Shown here: piece after piece, positions 10,551 to 21,083 of the stretch
Position numbering within the stretch: position 1 is the stretch's first letter
How the letters are laid out: every line of letters starts with the position of its first letter
Origin: Xenorhabdus bovienii
Lineage (GTDB): Bacteria; Pseudomonadota; Gammaproteobacteria; Enterobacterales; Enterobacteriaceae
Direction: 5' to 3'
Length of the DNA: 64,000 nucleotides
NCBI RefSeq assembly: GCF_024721015.1
Contig: NZ_JANAIF010000019.1
Span: 1 to 64,000 of the forward strand
Program-made: the position numbers and the translations under genes
Notes under the pieces: generated by a model
What the model was told of the DNA's origin: nothing
What the model saw: the letters and a program-made list of their open reading frames with translations, nothing else
The model's database searches: none

Positions 10551-11432
10551 TCACAACATCCCCCAAAATGCTTTAACCAATGGTTCCTGTAAGCGCTTAC
10601 TCAGCGTACAGACGCCTAACTCAAATGGTTCGACCAGCGCAATATTCTCTAATAGGGATATACGATTGCGTACAGGTTCTGGGCTATTTTCGACGACAAC
10701 CGCCGGGATCAGCGCGATACCGCAACCTAACGCGACCATCGAAACAATGGCTTCATGGCCTGAAACGGTAGCGTAAATCAAAGGATTAGGGATTTTATTC
10801 CGGCGGAACCACAGTTCGATGCGTGTACGTGAAGGCCCATGTTCCGGCAGAATAAAAGGAATGGCATTCCAGTCAGGTTGTTCCTGTGTGGCAAGTGTTC
10901 TCACAGCACAAGGCAGGGAAGGGGCAATCAATACCAAAGGGATTTCGCCTATCTTGGTAAAACTGACATTATGGGGCAGTTTCTCCGGTTTGCCTGCAAT
11001 GCCTAAATCGGCTTGGTCAGATTGGATCCTATCGACGGCATCAGCGGCATCTCCCGTTGTCAGTTTTATTTCTACCAAAGGGTGCTCTGCCCGAAATTTA
11101 TCCAGTACCTGCGGGAGATGGCTATAAGCCGCTGTAACTGAACAGAACAGGCGTAATTCACCGCTCAATGAGGGACTCTGGTGATTTAATGAGTGACGTA
11201 ACTGTTGATATTGCAGGAGCGTCTGCTGGGCAAATTGTTTTAGCTGTTCACCTGCGAAAGTGAGCTTGACTGTCCGGTTATCCCGCAGAAATAACGGATG
11301 CCCTAATAGTTCTTCAAGTCGTTGGATTTGGCGTGAAAGTGTGGATGGACTGACGTGTATAGCTTTGGCCGTGCGTCCAAAGTGACAACTTTCTGCAAGA
11401 TGTAAAAACAGTTTTAAATCGCGTATATCCAT
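10551..11432 (-). CDS. ilvY: LysR-type regulator IlvY
   Basis: A 293-residue LysR-type activator with an N-terminal HTH (AKAIHVSPSTLSRQIQRLEE, about 20-40) and a C-terminal inducer domain. IlvY is known to activate ilvC when its substrates acetolactate or acetohydroxybutyrate accumulate, and to repress its own gene. Identity is supported by divergence from ilvC and convergence with ilvA, as in E. coli. Start ATG at 11432. Confidence 0.94.
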   Translation of the reverse strand: MDIRDLKLFLHLAESCHFGRTAKAIHVSPSTLSRQIQRLEELLGHPLFLRDNRTVKLTFAGEQLKQFAQQTLLQYQQLRHSLNHQSPSLSGELRLFCSVTAAYSHLPQVLDKFRAEHPLVEIKLTTGDAADAVDRIQSDQADLGIAGKPEKLPHNVSFTKIGEIPLVLIAPSLPCAVRTLATQEQPDWNAIPFILPEHGPSRTRIELWFRRNKIPNPLIYATVSGHEAIVSMVALGCGIALIPAVVVENSPEPVRNRISLLENIALVEPFELGVCTLSKRLQEPLVKAFWGML

Positions 11433-11466
11433 CGAGTTCTGGCCTTCTTACCGTGACAAGTTTAAC

Positions 11467-11483
11467 GTTGCATAAAATGCAAC
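11467..11483. promoter_or_regulatory. Probable IlvY operator
   Basis: A perfect inverted repeat GTTGCAT-AAA-ATGCAAC lies in the ilvY-ilvC divergent spacer, 35 bases from the ilvY start. It contains the T-N11-A core of LysR-type sites. A less regular copy (GCAATGG..., then GATGCAAAC) continues towards ilvC and may be the second operator half. Confidence 0.75.
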
Positions 11484-11576
11484 ATAGTCTTGTTAATATA
11501 TCAATTTAAGCAATGGCTTTCATGGCATATATTGAAACGATGCAAACGACCTCACAACAATAATATCGGAGTCACC

Positions 11577-13055
11577 ATGGCTAATTATTTTGATACGTTG
11601 AACCTGCGCCAGCAATTAGCGCAGTTAGGCAAATGTCGTTTTATGGCGCGGGAAGAATTTGCTGACGAAGCAGGATATTTAAAAGGCAAGAAAGTGGTCA
11701 TTGTCGGCTGTGGTGCGCAAGGGCTTAATCAGGGTCTAAACATGCGTGATTCTGGTTTGGATATTGCCTATGCATTGCGTCAAGAAGCGATTGAAGAAAA
11801 ACGCGCATCATGGCGTAAGGCAACGGAAAACGGCTTCAAGGTCGGCACCTATGAAGAGTTGATCCCACAGGCCGATTTGGTCATTAACCTGACACCAGAC
11901 AAACAGCATTCTGCGGTGGTTCAGGCAGTTCAGCCTTTGATGAAAGAAGGTGCAGCACTGGGATATTCTCACGGTTTCAATATCGTGGAAGTGGGCGAGC
12001 AGGTTCGTAAAGACATCACCGTCGTGATGGTTGCGCCTAAATGCCCAGGTACGGAAGTTCGCGAAGAATATAAACGTGGTTTCGGTGTCCCTACTTTGAT
12101 TGCCGTGCATCCAGAAAACGATGTGAAAGGTGAAGGCATGGCCATCGCAAAAGCATGGGCTGCCGCAACGGGGGGTCATCGCGCTGGTGTGCTGGAATCT
12201 TCTTTCGTGGCTGAAGTGAAATCAGACTTGATGGGCGAACAGACCATTTTATGCGGTATGTTACAGGCAGGTTCTCTGCTTTGTTATGACAAGCTGGTGG
12301 CAGAGGGAACAGAGCCGGGTTATGCCGGTAAGCTGATTCAATTTGGCTGGGAAACCATCACGGAAGCACTGAAGCAGGGCGGTATAACATTGATGATGGA
12401 TCGCCTGTCCAACTCAGCAAAACTGCGTGCTTATGCCCTTTCCGAGCAGTTGAAGGTTATTTTAGCACCGCTGTTCCAGAAACATATGGATGACATCATT
12501 TCTGGAACGTTTTCTTCTACCATGATGGCAGACTGGGCAAATGACGATAAAAACCTGCTGACTTGGCGTGCAGAAACAGGCCAGACACCATTCGAAAACT
12601 ACCCGGATCACAGCGGCAATATCAGCGAGCAGGAATACTTTGATCATGGCGTGCTGATGATAGCGATGGTCAAAGTTGGGGTGGAGCTGGCGTTTGAAAC
12701 TATGGTGGATGCCGGCATTATTGAGGAATCAGCCTATTATGAATCGCTGCATGAACTGCCATTGATTGCGAATACCATTGCTCGTAAGCGTCTGTATGAA
12801 ATGAATGTGGTGATTTCCGATACGGCGGAATATGGTAATTATCTGTTCTCTCACGTTGCGGTTCCATTACTGAAAGAGAAATTTATGGCTACCTTGCAGG
12901 CAGGGGACATGGGTAAACCCGTGGCAGACAGCAGTATCGACAATGCCCAATTACGTGATGTTAACGAAGCGATTCGTCACCATCCGATTGAGACAATTGG
13001 TCGTACTCTGCGTGGTTATATGACCGATATGCAACGCATTGCAGTGGGTGGATAA
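11577..13055 (+). CDS. ilvC: Ketol-acid reductoisomerase
   Basis: A 492-residue class II (long, enterobacterial) KARI that isomerises and reduces acetohydroxy acids with NADPH and Mg. An N-terminal Rossmann domain ([17 protein letters not shown] near 45-60) is followed by duplicated knotted domains with the metal-binding [11 protein letters not shown] segment. The ATG at 11577 has GGAG five bases upstream and agrees with E. coli MANYF; an open frame runs further upstream to 11490 but through the operator region. Probably induced through IlvY. Confidence 0.96.
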   Translation: MANYFDTLNLRQQLAQLGKCRFMAREEFADEAGYLKGKKVVIVGCGAQGLNQGLNMRDSGLDIAYALRQEAIEEKRASWRKATENGFKVGTYEELIPQADLVINLTPDKQHSAVVQAVQPLMKEGAALGYSHGFNIVEVGEQVRKDITVVMVAPKCPGTEVREEYKRGFGVPTLIAVHPENDVKGEGMAIAKAWAAATGGHRAGVLESSFVAEVKSDLMGEQTILCGMLQAGSLLCYDKLVAEGTEPGYAGKLIQFGWETITEALKQGGITLMMDRLSNSAKLRAYALSEQLKVILAPLFQKHMDDIISGTFSSTMMADWANDDKNLLTWRAETGQTPFENYPDHSGNISEQEYFDHGVLMIAMVKVGVELAFETMVDAGIIEESAYYESLHELPLIANTIARKRLYEMNVVISDTAEYGNYLFSHVAVPLLKEKFMATLQAGDMGKPVADSSIDNAQLRDVNEAIRHHPIETIGRTLRGYMTDMQRIAVGG

Positions 13056-13097
13056 TTTGCTCATCAGGCCGATCTGATAGAGATGGACTCCCATAAA

Positions 13098-13137
13098 ACA
13101 ACGCCCGATGAAATTCTCTCGGGCGTTGTTTTTTTAT
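13098..13137. terminator. Bidirectional terminator after ilvC
   Basis: AACAACGCCCGA (13098-13109) pairs with TCGGGCGTTGTT (13119-13130), followed by seven or more T. The flanking CCCATAAAA and TTTTATGGG extend the symmetry. It separates convergent ilvC and the deacetylase-like gene. Confidence 0.9.
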
Positions 13138-13143
13138 GGGGGT

Positions 13144-14259
13144 TTACAGGCTAAGCTGTTGTTTCAGATCATCGATTGCCTGACGCTGTAAAGTTTCAAA
13201 AGGCGCTCTTGGTTGCTGCAATTCAAGCATGGCAAGAGTCGGATCAATGACTTCAGTGCGAACGCCAGACAATTCTTCCATTACGGCCAAGCCACAGAAA
13301 GGCACATAAGCTTCGGAATAACCGCCTTCGTGCACCATCACCAGCTTGCCATGACAGAGTTCATCCGCCATTTGCTGCATCTTGCGGGTCATCTCGCGGA
13401 AACTGTCACTATGCAGCTGCATCCGTGCCAGCGGATCAAAGCCATTGGCATCATAGCCACAGGCAATGATAATCAACTCAGGCTGGTAGCGTCGCAGTGC
13501 CGGCATGACAATTTGATCCATGGCATACATGTAGCTGTCATGACCCGCCCCAGCCATCAGTGGAATATTGATATTGAACCCTTCACCCGGACCTTCACCG
13601 ATATCGCTTTCGCCGCTGTAACCTGCCGGATAGCAGCGATCCTGATGCAGTGAAATTGTCAGTACATCATCCCGTTGCCAAAAGATATGTTGTGTTCCAT
13701 TGCCGTGGTGCACATCCCAGTCGACGACTGCTACCCGGCCAAGGCCCAGTTGCTCTTTTGCTTTTTCAATCGCAAGAGAAATATTGGAGAGGAAACAGAA
13801 GCCCATGGCTTGATCGGGCAGGCAATGATGGCCAGGTGGGCGAGAAAGGCTGTAGGCATTATCCAGCTCATCCTGCAAGACGGCTTTTACTGCTGCATAG
13901 GTTAGCCCCGCGGACAGTTTGGCAATTTCATAACTGCCTGCACCCAGTGACGCTTCAGACCCCAATGTACCGCCACCGTTATCGCTCAGGTACTTAAAGC
14001 GCTGTAAATAAGATTCTGTGTGAACGAGCCTTAACGTTGCTTCATCAATAGGCTCTGCACTCATTAGCTCTAATGAGTGACTTAAACCGGAAACATCCAT
14101 TAAGCTTTTCATTCTGCGTTTGGTTTCTGGTGATTCGGCATGTCCTGCCCCGCACGGTGGCTGTATCCATCCACCTACGGGAAATATGAAGGTATGTTGG
14201 GAACCCGTATTGTGCCAGAAACAGAGTTCATCAAAGAAAAAACCAGTTTTACGTAGCAT
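13144..14259 (-). CDS. Histone deacetylase family (class II / acetylpolyamine amidohydrolase-like) hydrolase
   Basis: A 371-residue arginase-deacetylase-fold zinc hydrolase. Visible active-site features are the His pair in PPGHH (144-145), the zinc ligands in DWDVHHGNG (D182, H184) and GYD (D270), and the catalytic tyrosine in EGGY (Tyr324). All key residues are present, so it should be active on an acetylated amine such as acetyl-lysine, an acetylpolyamine or another small acyl-amide; the substrate cannot be read from sequence. No signal peptide. It sits alone between ilvC and rep, where E. coli carries ppiC. The nearest known relatives are bacterial class II HDAC-like amidohydrolases. Confidence 0.85.
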   Translation of the reverse strand: MLRKTGFFFDELCFWHNTGSQHTFIFPVGGWIQPPCGAGHAESPETKRRMKSLMDVSGLSHSLELMSAEPIDEATLRLVHTESYLQRFKYLSDNGGGTLGSEASLGAGSYEIAKLSAGLTYAAVKAVLQDELDNAYSLSRPPGHHCLPDQAMGFCFLSNISLAIEKAKEQLGLGRVAVVDWDVHHGNGTQHIFWQRDDVLTISLHQDRCYPAGYSGESDIGEGPGEGFNINIPLMAGAGHDSYMYAMDQIVMPALRRYQPELIIIACGYDANGFDPLARMQLHSDSFREMTRKMQQMADELCHGKLVMVHEGGYSEAYVPFCGLAVMEELSGVRTEVIDPTLAMLELQQPRAPFETLQRQAIDDLKQQLSL

Positions 14260-15059
14260 ATTGCACCCATTTTATTGCTTCGATGATAATAAGATTATAG
14301 TGCTAATTAAGTTAAACAGATATTATGTGTTACTGTAAATAGAGGTTCACTATTGCATAGAAGAAGGGAATAAATCTATTTTTATAGAAATAACTTTAAT
14401 CTTTATCACAAAATTAAATTATAAATAATAATGATCACGTGACTAATTAAAATTGTTACTAAATATGAAATTTTTGTATTAATTAATTTATTGATTTTTA
14501 AATAAAAACATTGAAATAAATATTTATTATCATGATTTGACAAGGTAATAAATAATATATAATCAGGATGTTTTTTCGCTAATATGTACGGATGTTAAAT
14601 AATAAGTGTTAAATAACAATAGGATATAAATTGTTATCGCTAAGGTTATGGTTGGTGTTTATTAATATTAAGATGAAGAATAATATTAATGAAAACAGAA
14701 TATCGTAAAAATTTATTTTTTCTTAATAATATAGTTACTGAAATAGAATAAATAATTTTAAAAAAGACTGGAGCGTATTTATGTATGATAAGTATCTGTA
14801 AATATTCTATTTTAGCTCATTTAGCTTTGTTAAGTTAATAATGAAAATCAATATTTAATTTGTTAATGGTTTATTATGAAAAACGTTTATTGTTTTTTAT
14901 TTAAATATAATTTGAAAAACAATTTTCATATAAATTAGGGTTAAAAAATAGAATGACTTAATTATTTTATCTCGTGATAACCAATTTATGTAAAGGAAAC
15001 TTCCTTTCTGCTACACTTCTTACCCCTGATGTTTATCCTGATATAGCCCTCTAAAGAGT
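14260..15059. other. Long AT-rich spacer upstream of rep
   Basis: Eight hundred bases without a convincing gene between the divergent deacetylase-like gene and rep. It is very AT-rich with many poly-A/T runs. A 7-bp inverted repeat AAAGGAA-AC-TTCCTTT (14992-15007) lies about 50 bases before rep and is a possible control site. No tRNA, small RNA or repeat family was recognised. Confidence 0.4.
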
Positions 15060-17090
15060 ATGCGATTAAATCCTAGTCAACAACAAGCGGTTGAATTTGT
15101 CACAGGGCCTTGTCTGGTTCTGGCAGGTGCAGGCTCCGGCAAGACCAGAGTGATCACCAATAAAATTGCCCACCTGATCCGTGCCTGTGGTTATCAGGCG
15201 CGTCATATTGCCGCAGTGACTTTCACCAACAAGGCGGCACGGGAAATGAAAGAACGTGTCGCTCAGACTTTGGGGCGTAAGGAAACCAGAGGGCTGATGA
15301 TTTCGACTTTCCATACTCTGGGCCTGGAAATCATCAAGCGTGAATATAAAGCGCTGGGCATGAAGAGTAACTTCTCGCTGTTCGATGATCAGGATCAGAG
15401 GGTATTGCTGAAAGATCTGACGGCGGATTTACTGGAAGAAGATAAAGATCTACTGCAAAAACTGAACTCCAGCATTTCCAACTGGAAAAATGATCTGATG
15501 TCACCAGAGCAGGTGATTAGACAGGCTCGTTCGGCGCAGGAGCATCAATTTGCGGAGTGTTATCGCCGTTATGATCTGCATTTGAACAGTTGCAACGTTC
15601 TCGACTTTGATGACTTGATTACCAAACCTACGTTGCTGTTAATGCAGAATGAAGAGGTTCGGGAACGCTGGCAAAATAAAATTCGTTATCTGCTGGTGGA
15701 TGAATATCAGGATACCAACACCAGCCAGTATCAATTGGTGAAACTATTGGTGGGCAATCGGGCGCGTTTTACTGTGGTGGGTGATGATGACCAATCCATC
15801 TATTCATGGCGTGGTGCTCGCCCACAAAACTTGATCCTGCTGAATGAGGATTTTCCTCAGTTGAACGTGATCAAACTGGAACAGAATTATCGTTCATCAG
15901 GACGGATATTGAAGGCCGCGAATATCCTGATTGCCAATAATCCCCATGTATTTGAGAAGAAACTGTTTTCAGAACTGGGCTATGGCGATCCGCTCAGGGT
16001 GATCGAAGCGAATAATGAAGATCATGAAGCGGAGCGAGTGGTGGGAGAATTGATCGCTCATCACTTTATTAATAAAACCGAATATAAAGATTACGCCATT
16101 CTATATAGAGGCAATCACCAGTCTCGTATTTTTGAAAAAATGCTGATGCAAAACCGTATTCCTTATCGCATTTCTGGGGGAACTTCATTCTTTTCCCGCC
16201 CTGAAATAAAGGACTTACTCTCTTATCTGCGGGTGTTGACCAATCCCGACGATGACAGTGCATTTCTACGGATCGTCAATACCCCACGTCGAGAAATCGG
16301 CGCGGTGACAATCCAGAAATTGGGCGAGTGGGCAAATCAGCGTAACAAAAGCTTGTATTACGCCAGTTTCGATCTCGGTCTGGAGCAGAGTCTTACAGGG
16401 CGCGGGTTGGCTGGCCTACAGCACTTTACCCACTGGATGGATGAAATTTCCCGCCAGGCCGAGCGTGAGCCATTGCTGGCAGTGCGGGATTTGCTGCGCG
16501 GTATGGACTATGAAAGCTGGTTGTATGAAACGTCACCTAGCCCAAAAGCGGCTGAAATGCGGATGAAAAACGTCAATCAGCTTTTTACTTGGATGAGTGA
16601 TATGTTTGAAGGGGATGATCTTAATGAGCCAATGACACTTCCGCAAGTTGTGGCGCGTTTTACCTTGCGAGACATGCTGGAACGCGGGGAGGAAGATGGG
16701 GAATTGGATCAGGTTCAGCTGATGACACTGCATGCCTCCAAGGGGCTGGAGTTCCCTTATGTTTTTCTGGTAGGCATGGAAGAAGGTTTGTTGCCGCATC
16801 AAAGCAGCATTGATGAAAATAATATCGACGAAGAGCGACGTCTGGCTTATGTCGGGATTACCCGAGCGCGACGGGAGCTATTTTTTACCCTCAGCAAAGA
16901 GCGTCGTCAGTATGGTGAGCTGATTCGGCCTGAACCGAGCCGATTTTTGCTGGAGTTGCCGCAGGATGATTTGCACTGGCCGAGAGGCAAAAAGATGATC
17001 AGTGCGGAAGATCGAATGAAGCAAGGGCAATCGCGTCTTACCGATATCAAATCCCGTTTGGGGCTTGGTCAAAAAAACAGCGGTAAATAA
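15060..17090 (+). CDS. rep: ATP-dependent DNA helicase Rep
   Basis: A 676-residue superfamily 1A 3'-5' helicase, close to the 673 residues of E. coli Rep. Motif I GAGSGKT is at 23-29, motif II DEYQDTN near 220, then [13 protein letters not shown], and motif VI near the C-terminus ([10 protein letters not shown]). Rep acts with the replisome to remove proteins ahead of forks and aids restart. It has the Rep-specific [14 protein letters not shown] start and the [13 protein letters not shown] tail. It is distinct from the uvrD paralogue at 50.4 kb. Confidence 0.96.
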   Translation: MRLNPSQQQAVEFVTGPCLVLAGAGSGKTRVITNKIAHLIRACGYQARHIAAVTFTNKAAREMKERVAQTLGRKETRGLMISTFHTLGLEIIKREYKALGMKSNFSLFDDQDQRVLLKDLTADLLEEDKDLLQKLNSSISNWKNDLMSPEQVIRQARSAQEHQFAECYRRYDLHLNSCNVLDFDDLITKPTLLLMQNEEVRERWQNKIRYLLVDEYQDTNTSQYQLVKLLVGNRARFTVVGDDDQSIYSWRGARPQNLILLNEDFPQLNVIKLEQNYRSSGRILKAANILIANNPHVFEKKLFSELGYGDPLRVIEANNEDHEAERVVGELIAHHFINKTEYKDYAILYRGNHQSRIFEKMLMQNRIPYRISGGTSFFSRPEIKDLLSYLRVLTNPDDDSAFLRIVNTPRREIGAVTIQKLGEWANQRNKSLYYASFDLGLEQSLTGRGLAGLQHFTHWMDEISRQAEREPLLAVRDLLRGMDYESWLYETSPSPKAAEMRMKNVNQLFTWMSDMFEGDDLNEPMTLPQVVARFTLRDMLERGEEDGELDQVQLMTLHASKGLEFPYVFLVGMEEGLLPHQSSIDENNIDEERRLAYVGITRARRELFFTLSKERRQYGELIRPEPSRFLLELPQDDLHWPRGKKMISAEDRMKQGQSRLTDIKSRLGLGQKNSGK

Positions 17091-17103
17091 AATCTGATGA
17101 ATA

Positions 17104-17128
17104 CCCTGTATTCGCGTTGAATACAGGG
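17104..17128. terminator. Hairpin between convergent rep and gppA
   Basis: CCCTGTATT (17104-17112) pairs perfectly with AATACAGGG (17120-17128) across a 7-base loop. It lacks a T run, so its strength as an intrinsic terminator is uncertain. Confidence 0.5.
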
Positions 17129-17137
17129 ATAGGTAGA

Positions 17138-18646
17138 TTATCCGAGATGGGAGTTATTCTGCTCTTCAAGGAACAATGTCCACTGAATATAACTTTGCAA
17201 CTGGATTTCCTGATGTAAGGCTTCAGCCCTGAGTGGATGCTGCATTTGCCACTGATAGGGCAGGGTGATGGTGAGCGTCTCATTTTCAACCCGCAGCCGC
17301 AAGGCCGGCAAAGTATCGTCTCGCCGACGGCTGGCCAAAATAATGGCCAGACGCAACAAGCGGCATAATTGCTGTGCCTGTAACGGTGGCAAGGCATTTT
17401 GCTGACTGAGTGAGGCCAGATCGACAGGGCCGCTTTGATTGTTCAACAGCGTTGCCAGCAATCGTTTTTGAGCGGGGGTATAACCGGGAAGATCCAAATG
17501 ACTGATGAGATACGCTGAATGAGCCGGGCCTTGGCGAAAATCGACACACAGGCCGATTTCATGAAGTAGACAGGCGCTGGTCAACAACTCGCGACATCGT
17601 GCATCCAGATTCCATACCGTGGCGACCTGCTGACAAAAATGTTCGGCCAGTTGTTTGACGCGCAGAGCTTGTTCAATATCCAGTTGAAAACGGTGTTGAA
17701 TATTGCACAGAGTTCTTGTACGGATATCCTGCTCAATGGGTAAATTCAGCATCCCATAAACCAGCCCCTCACGCAGTGCGCCCCCCGCAAGGATCATGCT
17801 TTCGATGTTCAGTGCCTGAAAGATGGCAATTAAAATTGCCAGCCCGCTAGGGAAAACTAATGCCCGCTCCAATGTCAGCCCGTCGATTTCAAGCTCTTCC
17901 AGCTTGCCGCATTCAATCGCCTTGTATTTAAGCTGTTGTAGCTTCGGCAGGGTGATAAGTTCATCCATTCCCTGTGCAATCATGATTTCCTGCAACGCCT
18001 GTACTGTACCGGAGGCACCAACACAAATCTGCCAACCCTGCTTAAGCAGGGTCGTGGTGATAGGGGCGAGAATATGATGGGCAGCGGATTCTGCCTGTGC
18101 AAAGTTTTCTTCTGTCAGGCTGCGATCATTGAAGTAGCGTTCCAGCCAAGTGACACAGCCCACTTCAAGGCTGAACAACAGATTGGCTTTTGCTCCGGTG
18201 CCTGTAACCAATTCTGTACTGCCACCACCAATATCCACCACAAGACGCTTTTCAGACCCACCTGTCGTGTGGGCAACACCTTGATAAATCAGCCGAGCTT
18301 CTTCTTCACCACTGATGACTTTGACTGGACTCCCCAATATTTCAGAGGCTTTCCCGACAAAATCAGCCGAATTTACAGCCAATCGCAATGTTGCCGTAGC
18401 GACAACGCGGATCTGCGAGGCAGGGATATCCTGTAAATATTCGGAAAATAGGCGAAGGCACTGCCATCCCCGCTCCATTGCCTGTTGTGATAAATGATTA
18501 TTTTTATCCAACCCGGTGGCCAGCCTGACCTTGCGCTTGATGCGGGTGACCACTTGAATGCTACCAGACACTTCACGGACAACCAGCATGTGAAAACTGT
18601 TTGAGCCTAAATCGATAGCGGCATAGAGCGAAGAAGAACTCAGCAT
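17138..18646 (-). CDS. gppA: Guanosine-5'-triphosphate,3'-diphosphate pyrophosphatase
   Basis: A 502-residue Ppx/GppA-family phosphatase with an actin-like ATPase fold: the phosphate-1 loop [13 protein letters not shown] (residues 9-21) and [11 protein letters not shown] (about 139-149), then a C-terminal HD-like helical domain. GppA converts pppGpp to ppGpp in the stringent response. GppA is preferred over Ppx because the gene follows rhlB directly (8-base gap, same strand), as in E. coli. Confidence 0.92.
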   Translation of the reverse strand: MLSSSSLYAAIDLGSNSFHMLVVREVSGSIQVVTRIKRKVRLATGLDKNNHLSQQAMERGWQCLRLFSEYLQDIPASQIRVVATATLRLAVNSADFVGKASEILGSPVKVISGEEEARLIYQGVAHTTGGSEKRLVVDIGGGSTELVTGTGAKANLLFSLEVGCVTWLERYFNDRSLTEENFAQAESAAHHILAPITTTLLKQGWQICVGASGTVQALQEIMIAQGMDELITLPKLQQLKYKAIECGKLEELEIDGLTLERALVFPSGLAILIAIFQALNIESMILAGGALREGLVYGMLNLPIEQDIRTRTLCNIQHRFQLDIEQALRVKQLAEHFCQQVATVWNLDARCRELLTSACLLHEIGLCVDFRQGPAHSAYLISHLDLPGYTPAQKRLLATLLNNQSGPVDLASLSQQNALPPLQAQQLCRLLRLAIILASRRRDDTLPALRLRVENETLTITLPYQWQMQHPLRAEALHQEIQLQSYIQWTLFLEEQNNSHLG

Positions 18647-18654
18647 AGTATTAT

Positions 18655-19938
18655 TCAGCCTGGATGTTTACGGTTGCGAGTTGGATTTCCACGGCGCGAC
18701 ATATTGGTGCGGCGTGGGTGCCCTCCTGAACGAGCGCGGTTACGGCGCTTGGGTACAGGTAAATCCATCAGCAGTGCATCACTGTTATATTTGCTTACCG
18801 GGATCTGATGCTGGATATACTCTTCGATCGACGTTAGATTCAGAGCGTACTCTTCACATGCCAGACTGATTGAATGACCGCTTTCTCCTGCACGACCCGT
18901 ACGGCCAATGCGGTGGACGTAATCTTCACAGTCGTCCGGCAGATCATAGTTAAATACATGGGTTACCAAAGGAATATGCAGACCGCGGGCAGCAACATCA
19001 GTGGCGACTAGAATATCCAGATTTCCCAGACTGAACTCTTCCAGAATACGCAGACGTTTTTTCTGCGCAACATCACCCGTCAGCAGACCAACACGATGCC
19101 CATCGGCAGCCAGATGCGCCCAGATATCTTCGCAGCGGTGTTTGGTATTGGCAAAAATGATGCAGCGATCTGGCCACTCTTCTTCCAGCAGGGTCTGTAA
19201 CAGACGCATCTTTTCTTCATTGGAAGGATAAAACAGCTCTTCCTGAATGCGATGCCCCGTTTTCTGCAAGGGCTCCACTTCTACATATTCAGGGCTATTC
19301 ATCTGTTCAAAGGCGAGTTCACGCACTCGATAAGACAGGGTAGCGGAAAACAGCAGATTCATTCGCTGAGCGGCAACAGGCATCCGGCGGAACAGCCAGC
19401 GGATATCTTTGATAAAGCCCAAATCGTACATGCGATCTGCTTCATCCAGTACCACAACCTGAACCGCATTAAGATTGACATATCCTTGTTTGGTGTAATC
19501 GATTAAACGACCGGTTGTGCCAATCACGATATCGACGCCAGATTCCAGAACCTTAAGCTGCTTATCATAGCCGTCGCCACCGTAGGCGAGCCCCATTTTC
19601 AGTCCCGTGGCTTCTGCCAACTCCTCCGCGTCAGAGTAAATCTGGACGGCTAATTCGCGGGTGGGGGCCATAATCAGCGCCCTTGGCTGATTGGTTTTGT
19701 GATCTGCCGCAGCAGGATGGGTCAGTAAATAATGAAAAGTAGACGTCAGAAATGCTAGCGTCTTGCCCGTTCCGGTTTGTGCCTGCCCCGCAACATCTCG
19801 GCCTTCGACAGTAAAAGGCAAAGTTAGCGCCTGTATTGGCGTGCAGTTGGAAAAGCCCTTTTTATCAAGGGCTTCAATGACCTTGGGGTGCAATGCGAAG
19901 TCGGAAAACTTCTTTTCTGTCAAATGTGTTTTGCTCAT
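18655..19938 (-). CDS. rhlB: ATP-dependent RNA helicase RhlB
   Basis: A 427-residue DEAD-box helicase, the RNA helicase of the RNase E degradosome. It has a Q motif (FSNCTPIQ, 29-36), motif I AQTGTGKT (53-60), DEAD (165-168), SAT, and [10 protein letters not shown] motif VI. A basic Arg-rich C-terminal tail resembles E. coli RhlB. It is divergent from trxA and leads gppA. Confidence 0.95.
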   Translation of the reverse strand: MSKTHLTEKKFSDFALHPKVIEALDKKGFSNCTPIQALTLPFTVEGRDVAGQAQTGTGKTLAFLTSTFHYLLTHPAAADHKTNQPRALIMAPTRELAVQIYSDAEELAEATGLKMGLAYGGDGYDKQLKVLESGVDIVIGTTGRLIDYTKQGYVNLNAVQVVVLDEADRMYDLGFIKDIRWLFRRMPVAAQRMNLLFSATLSYRVRELAFEQMNSPEYVEVEPLQKTGHRIQEELFYPSNEEKMRLLQTLLEEEWPDRCIIFANTKHRCEDIWAHLAADGHRVGLLTGDVAQKKRLRILEEFSLGNLDILVATDVAARGLHIPLVTHVFNYDLPDDCEDYVHRIGRTGRAGESGHSISLACEEYALNLTSIEEYIQHQIPVSKYNSDALLMDLPVPKRRNRARSGGHPRRTNMSRRGNPTRNRKHPG

Positions 19939-20058
19939 AGTGTGGTAGAATATCAGTTAACTATTGCTTTAAGAAAGTGTATCCGCTGAAATAAAGACAC
20001 GTTTATGTTGGTTAATGTACACTGGGACCGTAAAAAATTTTACTTTGGAGCAAAAATA

Positions 20059-20400
20059 ATGAACGAGAAGATTATAAGTGATCGTATCATCCATTTGGCT
20101 GATGCGGATTTTGATGCAAAAAAATTAAACGTAAAAGGCGCAGTTCTGGTCGAATTCTGGGCTGAATGGTGTGGTCCTTGTAAAATGATTGCCCCTATTT
20201 TGGACGAAGTTTCCGAAGAATACGCAGGCAAGCTGACAGTTGCCAAACTGAACGTTGATGATCACGAACAAGCACCAAAAGCTCATGGTATTCGCGGTAT
20301 TCCAACACTGATCTTGTTTAAAGATGGTGAAAAGGCCGCAACGCAAGTAGGTGCTTTGTCAAAAACGCAACTGAAAGCGTTTTTAGACTCACATATCTAA
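20059..20400 (+). CDS. trxA: Thioredoxin 1
   Basis: A 113-residue thioredoxin with the WCGPC active site (W37, C38, C41), the cis-proline in GIPTL and the family-conserved [11 protein letters not shown] helix. It is a cytoplasmic disulfide reductase serving ribonucleotide reductase, PAPS reductase and others. The ATG at 20059 follows TTGGAG by eight bases; in-frame codons run upstream to 20005 but have no site. It is four residues longer at the N-terminus than E. coli TrxA. Confidence 0.96.
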   Translation: MNEKIISDRIIHLADADFDAKKLNVKGAVLVEFWAEWCGPCKMIAPILDEVSEEYAGKLTVAKLNVDDHEQAPKAHGIRGIPTLILFKDGEKAATQVGALSKTQLKAFLDSHI

Positions 20401-20428
20401 TTTAGAGTCTGATCACAGTAATCACGGG

Positions 20429-20470
20429 CGTTTAGCGGATAAAGTGATTTATCTTACTGACCGCTAGACG
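20429..20470. terminator. Nested hairpin after trxA
   Basis: CGTTTAGCGG (20429-20438) pairs with CCGCTAGACG (20461-20470) with one wobble, and an inner GATAAA/TTTATC pair nests inside. No T run follows. It may be a trxA 3'-end structure, and it precedes the rho leader. Confidence 0.4.
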
Positions 20471-20552
20471 TCTGCAACGAAGCGTGGTAAGTTAGCAGTC
20501 ATGTGCTTGTATGAAGCATTGCATCAGTGGATTCTTCAATTTATATAAAGAA

Positions 20553-20581
20553 TTGACATTAAGCGTGTTACATACTAAACA
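20553..20581 (+). promoter_or_regulatory. Candidate rho promoter
   Basis: A consensus -35 TTGACA (20553-20558) is followed after 17 bases by TAAACA (20576-20581), a poor -10; TACTAA at 20573 is an alternative with a short spacer. It lies just ahead of the candidate rhoL frame and about 500 bases before rho. Confidence 0.45.
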
Positions 20582-20588
20582 ATCTGTA

Positions 20589-20693
20589 GTGTCTGATAAA
20601 TCTGTTATCTCTGGTTCATCTGAAGTATCTGATGGCATATCGCATTTGGCAAAGTATTTGAGAGCATATATACGGGAATCATTCGGTATATAG
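20589..20693 (+). CDS. rhoL: Possible rho leader peptide RhoL
   Basis: A 34-codon frame starting at GTG 20589 and ending TAG 20691-20693. Its length is close to the 33-residue E. coli RhoL as I remember it, and it shares the ISGSS block at about the same position, but little else. No good ribosome site is visible, and the frame is open upstream to an ATG at 20511 (60 residues). Its position between trxA and rho supports the call; a translated product is unproven. Confidence 0.4.
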   Translation: MSDKSVISGSSEVSDGISHLAKYLRAYIRESFGI

Positions 20694-20790
20694 CTTGGTG
20701 CTGACAGCGTCTCTATGTTAAGCATCTTTATGTCGCGATTTTTTATATCTCAATCGTTATTGAGATAGTATTTGCTGAAGTTGTGTTTAC

Positions 20791-20858
20791 TGAGACAGTA
20801 CTCACACTGAGATAATGCTTACGATAAGATAGTTTTTATGATGAGATAGTTCTTATAT
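20791..20858 (+). repeat. Degenerate 17-bp tandem repeat in the rho leader
   Basis: Four abutting 17-base units begin at 20791, 20808, 20825 and 20842, each opening with T(G/A)AGA(T/C)A(G/A)T. A further matching unit lies at 20761-20777. They sit between rhoL and rho, in what should be the 5' untranslated leader. Confidence 0.7.
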
Positions 20859-21083
20859 TTGAAATTAACTACGTTTCGTTACTATTCTCTCAGCCGTGTT
20901 TTGACAGTTTGTCAGCCTTATTTTGAAATCAATCTGAGTACTTCAAACTATTGCCTTGTAATATTAGTTAATATGTTAAAAGGTTTTATTCGTTTCTGGT
21001 ACAAATAAACAGGCACCGATAACGCTGCCATACCATTCACGTTCATAGTTCGAGATATACCCCGAGTTAAAGAACCCACCATT

